Of a stretch of 6,495 nucleotides of DNA, positions 1-5,469 are shown in pieces. Origin of the DNA: Saprospiraceae bacterium (GTDB taxonomy: Bacteria > Bacteroidota > Bacteroidia > Chitinophagales > Saprospiraceae). Position numbers and translations under genes: made by a program. Under the pieces are notes generated by a model. That model ran no database searches and was not told the origin of the DNA. It saw only the letters and a program-made list of their open reading frames with translations. Within the stretch, counting starts at the first letter, position 1, and every line of letters begins with the position of its first letter. The stretch is from positions 1 to 6,495 of the forward strand of contig JALVEG010000640.1 in NCBI GenBank assembly GCA_027031145.1, written 5' to 3'.

Positions 1-1171
1 AATGTTGATAGATGGTGATTGGGTTACTGCTGACGGTACTACTTTGGGTGCAGATAACGGAATAGGAGTTTCTTCTATATTGGCTATATTAGCTTCAGAT
101 GATATACCCCATCCTCCTTTGGAGGGTTTATTTACTATGGATGAAGAAACCGGTATGACAGGAGCGCAGAAGCTTAAACCGGGACTGTTAAATGGTAAAA
201 TATTGTTGAATTTAGATTCGGAAGATGATGACGAAATGACAATAGGATGTGCTGGGGGAATTGATATTTTGGTGACGGGAACATATTTAGAAGATAATGT
301 TAAGGAAAGTGATGTGGCATTTGAAGTATTTGTTTCAGGGCTTACAGGAGGTCATTCGGGAATGGATATTCATTTATATAGAGGAAATGCTAATAAGATA
401 ATGAATAGGATTTTATGGAGATTGTATAAGGATTATAATATTGGCATTCATTCAATTGATGGTGGCGGATTGAGAAATGCTATTCCGCGGGAATCAAAAG
501 CTGTTATTACAGTAACTAAAGATTTGGGAGATGATGTGGAAAGAAAGGTTAGATTGTTAAGGGATGAAATATATAATGAATATAAAACAACTGATCCTGA
601 TATTAATATTGATATAATAATGACAGATGCACCTCAGTATACCATGAAAGGAGAATGTGTTTATAAATTATTAAATTCTGTTTATGCATGTTGGAATGGT
701 GTATATAGAATGTCACCTGATGTGCCGGGATTAACTCAAACATCAAATAATTTAGCCAGGGTTTTAGTCAAAGCCGGTGATTTAAAAATTGAAAATTTAG
801 CCAGAAGTTCTGTTGAAAGTGAGAAAATGGATATTGCTTATGCTATTAAAAGTGCATTTAAATTAGCGGGATATAAAGTTATTTTTGAAGGAGGATATCC
901 AGGATGGCAACCCGATGTGGAAGCCTCTATAAATAAAGTAATGAAGGATATATATTATAACAATTTCGGAGAAGAACCTCATATTACTGCTTGTCATGCA
1001 GGTCTTGAATGTGGTTTGATAAAAGAAAAATATCCTGACACGGAAATGATCTCATTTGGACCAAATATCAGAGGACCCCATTCACCGGATGAAAAAGTTC
1101 AAATATCATCAGTACAAAAATTTTGGAAACTTCTACTTGATACATTAAAAAATATACCAGACAAAAAATAA
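1..1171 (+). CDS. pepD: Aminoacyl-histidine dipeptidase (PepD-like, M20 metallopeptidase), 5'-truncated by window edge
   Basis: Cytosolic di-zinc exopeptidase that cleaves Xaa-His (carnosine-type) and other dipeptides, feeding amino acid salvage. Residue numbers count from the Met at position 2, which is internal. Visible M20 motifs are GADNGIG (16-22, bridging zinc ligand Asp18), DEETG (47-51, Glu48 catalytic base and Glu49 ligand), LDSED (71-75, ligand Asp72), GGHSGMDIH (116-124, in the inserted lid domain), HAGLECG (332-338) and GPHSPDE (358-364, His360 last zinc ligand). The order and the phrase TLGADNGIG are typical of E. coli PepD rather than PepT or ArgE. E. coli PepD is about 485 residues, so roughly 95 N-terminal residues, including the first zinc-binding histidine, lie upstream of the window. 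The frame is open back to the edge; the stop is TAA at 1169-1171. The gene converges on mnmG. Function assignment is firm; substrate range is inferred from the family. Confidence 0.93.
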   Translation, partial: MLIDGDWVTADGTTLGADNGIGVSSILAILASDDIPHPPLEGLFTMDEETGMTGAQKLKPGLLNGKILLNLDSEDDDEMTIGCAGGIDILVTGTYLEDNVKESDVAFEVFVSGLTGGHSGMDIHLYRGNANKIMNRILWRLYKDYNIGIHSIDGGGLRNAIPRESKAVITVTKDLGDDVERKVRLLRDEIYNEYKTTDPDINIDIIMTDAPQYTMKGECVYKLLNSVYACWNGVYRMSPDVPGLTQTSNNLARVLVKAGDLKIENLARSSVESEKMDIAYAIKSAFKLAGYKVIFEGGYPGWQPDVEASINKVMKDIYYNNFGEEPHITACHAGLECGLIKEKYPDTEMISFGPNIRGPHSPDEKVQISSVQKFWKLLLDTLKNIPDKK

Positions 1172-1181
1172 TTTTTTTCGT

Positions 1182-1197
1182 TGTTCCACGTGAAACA
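1182..1197 (+). promoter_or_regulatory. parS: parS site 1 (ParB-binding centromere sequence)
   Basis: The 16-mer TGTTCCACGTGAAACA matches the broadly conserved chromosomal parS consensus (TGTTNCACGTGAAACA in Bacillus, similar across bacteria) at every defined position. It lies 10 bp after the pepD stop. ParB/Spo0J-type proteins bind such sites to load and spread for origin segregation, and parS sites usually cluster near oriC. A second copy in inverted orientation lies 34 bp downstream. No parA or parB gene is in the window, so binding is inferred from the sequence match. Confidence 0.85.
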
Positions 1198-1231
1198 TAT
1201 TATTATAATATTATATAAATAATTTTTATAT

Positions 1232-1247
1232 TGTTTCACGTGGAACA
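1232..1247 (-). promoter_or_regulatory. parS: parS site 2 (ParB-binding centromere sequence), inverted
   Basis: On the + strand this reads TGTTTCACGTGGAACA, the exact reverse complement of the site at 1182-1197. The 34 bp between the two sites (1198-1231) are entirely A and T. The centres are 50 bp apart, a little under five helical turns. The pair also makes a 16-bp inverted repeat that could fold as a terminator-like stem after pepD, but the match to parS is the better explanation. Confidence 0.84.
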
Positions 1248-1256
1248 TTATGTAGT

Positions 1257-1335
1257 CGGTCTTCTCGGTACAATGCCGGTCTTCTCGATACGATATCGGC
1301 TACGCCAGATATCACTCGAAGACCTCCGAGCAGGG
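1257..1335 (+). repeat. Repeat unit 0 (left-truncated, hairpin H3 only)
   Basis: This unit contains the H3 hairpin with outer arms GGTCTTC (1278-1284) and GAAGACC (1318-1324), inner arms ATATC (1293-1297) and GATAT (1308-1312), and a central GGC-TAC-GCC. The segment CGGTCTTCTC occurs twice, at 1257 and 1277, a 20-bp duplication. H1 and H2 are missing, so this is a partial copy. Repeat-like sequence may begin a few bases earlier, about 3 bp after the second parS site. Confidence 0.85.
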
Positions 1336-1370
1336 AATAGAATAAAAATGTAAGGTAAAAAAGAAGGGGT

Positions 1371-1511
1371 AACAAAGGTGATCGAGCGGTGTACTGAGTG
1401 CGAAGCGTATCGAAGTATGTTTTCTGACGCAGTCGAGAGTGTATCGAGGCCACCGGTCTTCTCGGTACAATGTCGACTACGTCAGACATCACTCGAAGAC
1501 CTACGTACAGG
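1371..1511 (+). repeat. Repeat unit 1 (full, long form)
   Basis: This is a complete unit with H1 (1391-1418), H2 (arms around the central GAC-GCA-GTC at 1426-1434) and H3 (1455-1501, inner arms ATGTC at 1470-1474 and GACAT at 1485-1489). It starts with the conserved AAC(A/G)AAGGTGATCGAGCG and ends near CAGG at 1511. It lies exactly 177 bp from the matching positions of units 0 and 2. Long open frames cross it on both strands, but these reflect repeat composition and show no gene features. Confidence 0.9.
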
Positions 1512-1547
1512 TGATAAAAAAAGAAACAAAGATATAAAAAGGGGGAT

Positions 1548-1689
1548 AACGAAGGTGATCGAGCGTTGTACTGAGTGCGAAGCGTATCGAAGTATGTTTT
1601 CTGGCGTAGCCGAGAGTGTATCGAGGCCACCGGTCTTCTCGGTACGATGCCGACTACGTCAGGCATCACTCGAAGACCTCTGAGCAAGG
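1548..1689 (+). repeat. Repeat unit 2 (full, long form)
   Basis: Second complete unit, 177 bp after unit 1. H2 has the centre GGC-GTA-GCC (1603-1611) where unit 1 has GAC-GCA-GTC. H3 (1632-1678) has inner arms ATGCC (1647-1651) and GGCAT (1662-1666). Stem differences from unit 1 are compensated on the opposite arm. The A-rich spacer before it has the same length as the one before unit 1 but a different sequence. Confidence 0.9.
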
Positions 1690-1712
1690 AGTAAATAAAA
1701 AAAACAGAGACA

Positions 1713-1770
1713 GCCGACTGCCGAGAGTGTATAGAGGCACAGACATCACTCGAAGACCTCCGTGCAAGGG
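1713..1770 (+). repeat. Repeat unit 3 (short form, partial)
   Basis: It begins near the right side of H2 (GCCGAGAGTGTAT), then jumps from GAGGCAC to the right arm of H3 (GACAT at 1742-1746, GAAGACC at 1752-1758). The left arm of H3 is absent. Unit 4 has almost the same junction, so this short form is probably inherited and not a random deletion. It ends 25 bp before the GIY-YIG start codon. Confidence 0.8.
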
Positions 1771-1795
1771 AAAAAAATAAAACAACACAGCTTTC

Positions 1796-2083
1796 ATGAA
1801 AGGATACATGTATATATTAAGATGTTCTGATGGTACATATTACACTGGTAGCTCAAAGTATTTGGACATAAGAATGAAACAACATAATGAGGGTAGAGGA
1901 GCAAATTATACAATGAAAAGACTTCCTGTAGAATTAATATATTATGAAGAATATGATAGAATAGATCATGCCTTTTATAGAGAAAAACAAGTACAAAATT
2001 GGAGCAGAAAAAAGAAAGAGGCTCTTATGGATGGTAGGATTAACGATGTGAAACATTTAGCAAAAAAGATATTTAGAAAGTGA
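1796..2083 (+). CDS. Free-standing GIY-YIG domain nuclease (UPF0213/YhbQ-like)
   Basis: This is a 95-residue protein made almost wholly of one GIY-YIG endonuclease domain, the fold of UvrC and of many homing nucleases. The GIY position reads MYI (5-7) and the YIG position reads YYTG (15-18). The family arginine is Arg26 in DIRMKQHN, and the metal-binding catalytic glutamate is Glu63 in YREKQ (61-65). A basic C-terminal helix follows (RKKKEAL, 71-77). All key residues are present, so it should be active on DNA, but no target is known. The start ATG has no clear Shine-Dalgarno, only an A-rich leader. The stop at 2081-2083 touches repeat unit 4, and unit 3 ends 25 bp upstream. The gene is AT-rich like the host, unlike the repeats. 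Small proteins of this family are often annotated as uncharacterised or excinuclease-like. Fold assignment is firm; a role in moving or processing the repeats is inference. Confidence 0.9.
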   Translation: MKGYMYILRCSDGTYYTGSSKYLDIRMKQHNEGRGANYTMKRLPVELIYYEEYDRIDHAFYREKQVQNWSRKKKEALMDGRINDVKHLAKKIFRK

Positions 2084-2084
2084 A

Positions 2085-2211
2085 CGGTCTTCTTGATACA
2101 ATGCCTGGTTGCCGAGTGTTGTACTGAGTGCGAAGCGTATCGAAGTATGTTTTCTGACGCAGTCGAAAATGTATCGAGGCACAGGCATCACTCAAAGACC
2201 TCTGTGTAGGG
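2085..2211 (+). repeat. Repeat unit 4 (short form, permuted arms)
   Basis: It starts immediately after the GIY-YIG stop codon. The left arm of H3 (CGGTCTTCTT at 2085-2094, ATGCC at 2101-2105) comes first, then H1 and H2 (2121-2169), then the right H3 arm (GGCAT at 2184-2188, AAGACC at 2195-2200). The H3 arms therefore enclose H1 and H2 instead of following them. The 46-bp core at 2121-2166 is identical to 1391-1436 of unit 1. The GAGGCAC junction is shared with unit 3. Confidence 0.85.
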
Positions 2212-2244
2212 AAAAAATAAAAATGTAATGTAAAAAAGATGGAT

Positions 2245-2349
2245 AACGAAGGAGATCGAGCGTTGTATTGAGTGCGAAGCGTATCGAAGTATGTTTTCTG
2301 ACGTAGTCGAAAATGTATCGAGATCACAGAGAGTGTACCGAGATCACCG
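2245..2349 (+). repeat. Repeat unit 5 (right-truncated at mnmG)
   Basis: It begins with the conserved AACGAAGG-AGATCGAGCG and carries H1 (2265-2292) and H2 (centre GAC-GTA-GTC at 2300-2308, GAAAA at 2309-2313). A 20-bp imperfect duplication follows: GTATCGAGATCAC at 2315 and GTACCGAGATCAC at 2335. H3 is missing. The second copy aligns with GTATCGAGGCCACCG of units 1 and 2, so repeat homology reaches into the last codon and stop codon of mnmG. Confidence 0.82.
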
Positions 2350-4209
2350 CCCCAAATGCACTAACAACACAGAGATATCCGAAGGAGATACACCACTGAT
2401 TCTACTAGCCTGTCCAATAGTAACAGGTTTTATTTTCAACAGCTTTTCTCTGGCTTCAAAGGATAAAGATTTTAATTTGTTATAATCAAAATCGGGATTG
2501 ATCTTGATCTCTTCAAGTCTGTCCATTTTTTCTGCCAGTTCCTTTTCTCTATTTATATAACCTTCATATTTTATGCTTATTTCTGAATATTCTATAAAGT
2601 CTTTATGGTATTTGTCGATAAATTCATAAAGATCATTCAGGTGGTAGGATAAATTAGAAATATTAATATGAGGTCTAAGCAAAATTTGTTTTAATTTAAC
2701 TTTTTGATTTAATGGTGAAGATTTTATTGAATTAAGAAGTTCATTTATATCATCAGGAGCAACACTGGTAGTACTAAAATATTCTCTGATTTCTTTTTCC
2801 GCTTCCAGTTTTGCTTCTACATTCAACATTCGATGTTCCGAACCGCGAATACCCAATTTATATGCTAAAGGTGTTAATCTTATATCTGCATTGTCCTGAC
2901 GAAGCAAAATTCTATATTCGGCTCTGGAAGTAAACATTCTATAGGGTTCATCTGTACCTTTATTGATAAGATCATCGATCAAAACGCCTATATATGCCTG
3001 ATCCCTTTTTAGAATAAATGGTTCAAGATCATTAATAGAAAGATGTGCATTAATTCCGGCTACCAATCCCTGTCCGGCAGCTTCTTCATATCCGGTAGTT
3101 CCGTTTATTTGTCCTGCAAAATATAAATTTTTTATCTTTTGCGTTTCCAAAGTGAGCTTTAATTGAGTTGGCGGAAAATAATCATATTCTATCGCATAAC
3201 CGGGTCGAAACATTTTTGCATTCTTAAAACCCCTGAGTTTTTTCATTGCTTTGAACTGAACATCTTCCGGTAAAGAAGATGAAAAACCGTTTAGATATAC
3301 TTCAAATGTATTTTTTCCTTCGGGTTCAACAAATAATTGATGCCTGTCTTTATCCGCAAATCTTTCTATTTTATCTTCAATAGAAGGACAATATCTGGGA
3401 CCAACTCCCTGAATTCTTCCGGTAAACATCGGAGATTTCAGAAATCCTGTACGCAAAATATCATGTACTCTGGTGTCTGTATAAGTAATGTGACAAGGAA
3501 TTTGTTCCTTTAATTCAGGTGTTTTTGTAAATGAAAATTTACCCGGATTTTCATCTCCATGCTGAATTTCCAATTCTGAATAATCAATGGTTCTACCATC
3601 AATTCTGGGAGGTGTACCTGTTTTCATCCTACCGGATTCAAAACCCAAACTTAATAATTGCTCGGTTAAACCCTTAGCTGCTCTTTCCTGAATTCTGCCT
3701 CCACCAAACTGTTTTTCTCCTATATGAATAATACCGTTTAGAAAAGTTCCGTTGGTTAATATTACCGATTTGGAATATATTTCCAATCCCATTTGGGTAT
3801 ATACTCCTTTTACAACTTTATTTTTTACAATGATACCTGTTACCATATCTTGCCAAAAATCTATATTAGGATGCAATTCCAGCAATTCTCTCCATTTGGC
3901 TGAAAATTCCATTCTGTCATTTTGAGCTCTCGGACTCCACATTGCAGGTCCTTTGGAAAGATTCAACATTCTGAATTGTATCATTGTATGATCTGTAACA
4001 ATACCGGAATATCCTCCCAAAGCATCTATCTCGCGAACGATCTGTCCTTTTGCTACTCCACCCATTGCCGGATTGCAAGACATCTGAGCAATGTTTTGCA
4101 TGTTCATTGTGATCAGCAAAACCTTACTATTCAAATTTGCAGCAGCAACAGCAGCTTCACTTCCGGCATGGCCGGCACCAACAACAATAACATCATATTC
4201 CGGAAACAT
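2344..4209 (-). CDS. mnmG: tRNA uridine-5-carboxymethylaminomethyl(34) synthesis enzyme MnmG (GidA)
   Basis: FAD-dependent partner of the GTPase MnmE. The complex adds a carboxymethylaminomethyl (or aminomethyl) group to C5 of wobble uridine 34 in several tRNAs, using methylene-tetrahydrofolate and NADH, in the cytoplasm. The 621-residue length fits the family. Visible features are the Rossmann FAD motif GAGHAG (11-16), SCNPAMGG (44-51) with Cys45, CPSIEDK (274-280) with the second conserved Cys274, PGYAIEYD (335-342), GQINGTTGYEEA (365-376) and the MnmE-binding helical C-terminus ending GQASRISGVSPSDIS then VLLVHLGR. The start ATG at 4207-4209 places MFPEYDVIVVG at the normal N-terminus, and AAGAGA a few bases upstream may serve as a weak ribosome site. 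The stop TGA (2344-2346) lies inside repeat unit 5, although the protein end looks native. It converges with the GIY-YIG gene and pepD; no operon partner is visible. Confidence 0.97.
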   Translation of the reverse strand: MFPEYDVIVVGAGHAGSEAAVAAANLNSKVLLITMNMQNIAQMSCNPAMGGVAKGQIVREIDALGGYSGIVTDHTMIQFRMLNLSKGPAMWSPRAQNDRMEFSAKWRELLELHPNIDFWQDMVTGIIVKNKVVKGVYTQMGLEIYSKSVILTNGTFLNGIIHIGEKQFGGGRIQERAAKGLTEQLLSLGFESGRMKTGTPPRIDGRTIDYSELEIQHGDENPGKFSFTKTPELKEQIPCHITYTDTRVHDILRTGFLKSPMFTGRIQGVGPRYCPSIEDKIERFADKDRHQLFVEPEGKNTFEVYLNGFSSSLPEDVQFKAMKKLRGFKNAKMFRPGYAIEYDYFPPTQLKLTLETQKIKNLYFAGQINGTTGYEEAAGQGLVAGINAHLSINDLEPFILKRDQAYIGVLIDDLINKGTDEPYRMFTSRAEYRILLRQDNADIRLTPLAYKLGIRGSEHRMLNVEAKLEAEKEIREYFSTTSVAPDDINELLNSIKSSPLNQKVKLKQILLRPHINISNLSYHLNDLYEFIDKYHKDFIEYSEISIKYEGYINREKELAEKMDRLEEIKINPDFDYNKLKSLSFEAREKLLKIKPVTIGQASRISGVSPSDISVLLVHLGR

Positions 4210-4551
4210 ATTCTCTTTTTAAGTATTATTTGATTTATAACAATAATTGTGCCCGATGAGTTTAATTATACTTTTAAATATGATATTTTTAAACGATTTA
4301 TTTTTGCGTATTCCGTATCAAGATAAAGGAAAAAAATTTTACGGGCAGGAAAACGCATTAAAAAACAAAATATATATAAAATGGCTCATGTGTTTAAGGC
4401 TAGGAATCAATTTAATATAGTTGAGATATTATAAAAAAATATATGTTTGAAAATTGATTAGATTATTTTGATTCTCAGGGCAAATATTATAAAAATTAAG
4501 AAACAAAGTATCAAAACGAAAATTAAACTAAAAAAATACAAGATTTTTATT

Positions 4552-4559
4552 TATCTTTG
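4552..4559 (+). promoter_or_regulatory. Possible Bacteroidota -7 promoter element
   Basis: TATCTTTG matches the Bacteroidota -7 consensus TAnnTTTG. It would place transcription start near 4565 and give the membrane protein gene a leader of about 100 nt containing the 4559-4626 inverted repeat. No TTG was found at the expected -33 spacing, so the call is weak. Confidence 0.3.
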
Positions 4560-4626
4560 AAAGCATATATGATAAATTTAATATATCAACAAAATAGTTA
4601 GTAGTATTTTAAAGCGATATGCTTTC
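4559..4626. repeat. Perfect 10-bp inverted repeat upstream of the membrane protein gene
   Basis: GAAAGCATAT (4559-4568) is the exact reverse complement of ATATGCTTTC (4617-4626), with 48 bp between. The right arm also forms a small local hairpin, AAAGC-GATAT-GCTTT (4611-4625). The start codon is 36 bp further on. This could be a paired operator or a leader structure; the sequence does not decide. Confidence 0.45.
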
Positions 4627-4662
4627 TTAGGATTTTATATTAAAAGAAAAAATCTGATCATT

Positions 4663-5298
4663 ATGAATAACATTAAATTGCCACCGGAATTATTGTCTAT
4701 AGTTAGCCCTGAAAAAATTGATTTTGCTACTAAAGCGGGCCGGGATAAGCCTAAAAAAAAATCTATTCTTATAATTCTTTTTGGTGTTGTCTGGACTTTG
4801 TTTACAAGTATATTTGTATTTATCTTTTTTGTACCGATAATTCAAGGTAAAGAAGTCCATTTTGAATCAAATGGTGTACCAACAGTTGCGAGTCCTGATA
4901 ATCTGGAACCGCTTTTGCTTCCGGCTATTATTGTTGGTCTTTTTTTGTTAATCGGAATTGGAATGTTGTCATGGGGTATTTTTTCAATGATGAAAAAAGG
5001 TGGTTATTTTGTAGGTACACCAACAAGATTGATTTTTTATCAAAACGGCATTATTAGATCGATAGACTGGGAAGAATTTTCCGGAGATATAGAAATTAGT
5101 GGCGATAATACTAAAGGCAATATTTCACTACTTATGAGAATAGGTAAAATGGTCAGCAGCAAAAATGGATCTGACAGATATGTTCCCGATGTTATTTATA
5201 TTACAGAAATTCCGAATGTATATGAAATAGAACAAATTTGCCGAAAAAGAATTAAAGAAAACGACCCTACGCCGGCAACAACATACGGTAGTGAATAA
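4663..5298 (+). CDS. Uncharacterised two-helix membrane protein with possible PH-like domain
   Basis: I do not recognise this 211-residue protein. A short, partly basic N-terminus (about 1-33, ending KPKKK) precedes a strongly hydrophobic helix at about 34-60. A polar loop of about 22 residues follows (63-83), then a second helix at about 84-109 and a lysine pair at 111-112. By the positive-inside rule both termini should be cytoplasmic and the short loop outside. The soluble C-terminal part (113-211) contains GTPTRLIFYQNGIIRSIDW (118-136) and a late amphipathic helix (VYEIEQICRKRI, 186-197). That layout resembles the beta-sheet plus final helix of bacterial PH domains, but the resemblance is by eye only. 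The start ATG at 4663 has no good Shine-Dalgarno, as is common in Bacteroidota. It stands alone between divergent and convergent neighbours, so context gives no function. Confidence 0.75.
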   Translation: MNNIKLPPELLSIVSPEKIDFATKAGRDKPKKKSILIILFGVVWTLFTSIFVFIFFVPIIQGKEVHFESNGVPTVASPDNLEPLLLPAIIVGLFLLIGIGMLSWGIFSMMKKGGYFVGTPTRLIFYQNGIIRSIDWEEFSGDIEISGDNTKGNISLLMRIGKMVSSKNGSDRYVPDVIYITEIPNVYEIEQICRKRIKENDPTPATTYGSE

Positions 5299-5418
5299 AC
5301 AAATCACTCATGTTATTTTGTTAAATATTATAGTACTGAGTATTCGTAAATAATTTATCTAACGAAAATTTGGAATGTATTCCCAAAACACATTTGAAGA
5401 AAATATTAGGATTAAAAG

Positions 5419-5432
5419 GACTTTATCAAGTC
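5419..5432 (-). terminator. Possible weak terminator downstream of the cyclophilin gene
   Basis: Read on the minus strand, GACTT-GATA-AAGTC forms a 5-bp stem with a 4-nt loop and is followed by CTTTTAAT. It lies about 38 bp beyond the cyclophilin stop. The stem is short, so the call is tentative. The rest of the gap at 5299-5469 shows no gene. Confidence 0.3.
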
Positions 5433-5469
5433 TCTATGTCACAAACGGAAAATTCGATGGAAGAATCAT

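Larger units (their letters stand above)
1257..2349 (+). mobile_element. Structured-repeat cluster enclosing a GIY-YIG nuclease gene (candidate mobile element)
   Basis: Six related repeat units, full or partial, lie on both sides of one small GIY-YIG nuclease gene. Units 0-3 are upstream and units 4-5 downstream. The units are much richer in G and C than the neighbouring genes and are separated by A-rich purine spacers. The cluster fills the space between parS and the mnmG stop codon. A full unit holds three hairpins: H1 (TACT...AGTA), H2 (TTTTC...GAAAA or GAGAG) and H3 (GGTCTTC...GAAGACC). The left-end unit has only H3 and the right-end unit only H1 and H2. No transposase, integrase or reverse transcriptase is present. 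Calling it mobile is inference from the foreign composition, the repeat structure and the nuclease; it could also be a resident repeat family with a domesticated nuclease. Confidence 0.5.
4210..4662. other. Divergent intergenic region, 453 bp, AT-rich
   Basis: This gap separates the divergent starts of mnmG and the membrane protein gene and should hold promoters for both. I found no convincing coding frame, tRNA, DnaA-box cluster or known riboswitch. It contains a nested inverted repeat (TGCGT at 4305-4309 and CCGTA at 4313-4317, facing TACGG at 4340-4344 and ACGCA at 4353-4357). It also contains a perfect 10-bp inverted repeat (4559-4568 and 4617-4626). An ATG at 4381 opens only 17 codons and was not called. 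Confidence 0.6.

Noticed and set aside
1226..1687. Long open frames on both strands across the upstream repeats, with a repeated peptide such as RLRQKTYFDTLRTQY
   Set aside because: They translate the repeat itself, are open on both strands, lack ribosome sites and domain features, and the DNA shows hairpin covariation and not codon-like change.
1371..1770. CRISPR array
   Set aside because: Units are about 140 bp with A-rich spacers of about 36 bp, related between copies, and there is no cas gene. The repeat is far too long and the spacers are not unique inserts.
1796..2083. Intron-encoded homing endonuclease
   Set aside because: No interrupted gene or exon pair surrounds the ORF, and no group I core was recognised. 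It is free-standing between repeats.
2073..2327. Minus-strand open frame across units 4 and 5
   Set aside because: Same repeat-derived peptide as upstream; it also overlaps the end of the GIY-YIG gene.
1781..2372. Direct repeat AACAACACAG (1781-1790 and 2363-2372) as a target-site duplication
   Set aside because: The right copy lies inside conserved mnmG coding sequence, the left copy inside the cluster, and ten A-rich bases can match by chance.
3922..4233. Plus-strand open frame opposite the start of mnmG, and similar frames opposite the cyclophilin gene (5527-5733, 5813-5998)
   Set aside because: They are antisense to well-conserved genes and show no recognisable domain or start signal.
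4210..4662. Replication origin in the gap near mnmG
   Set aside because: No DnaA-box cluster was seen. AT-richness and nearby parS are not enough.
5333..5343. GTACTGAGTAT as a remnant of the repeat core
   Set aside because: Only nine bases match the core start and nothing around it resembles H1, H2 or H3; likely chance.
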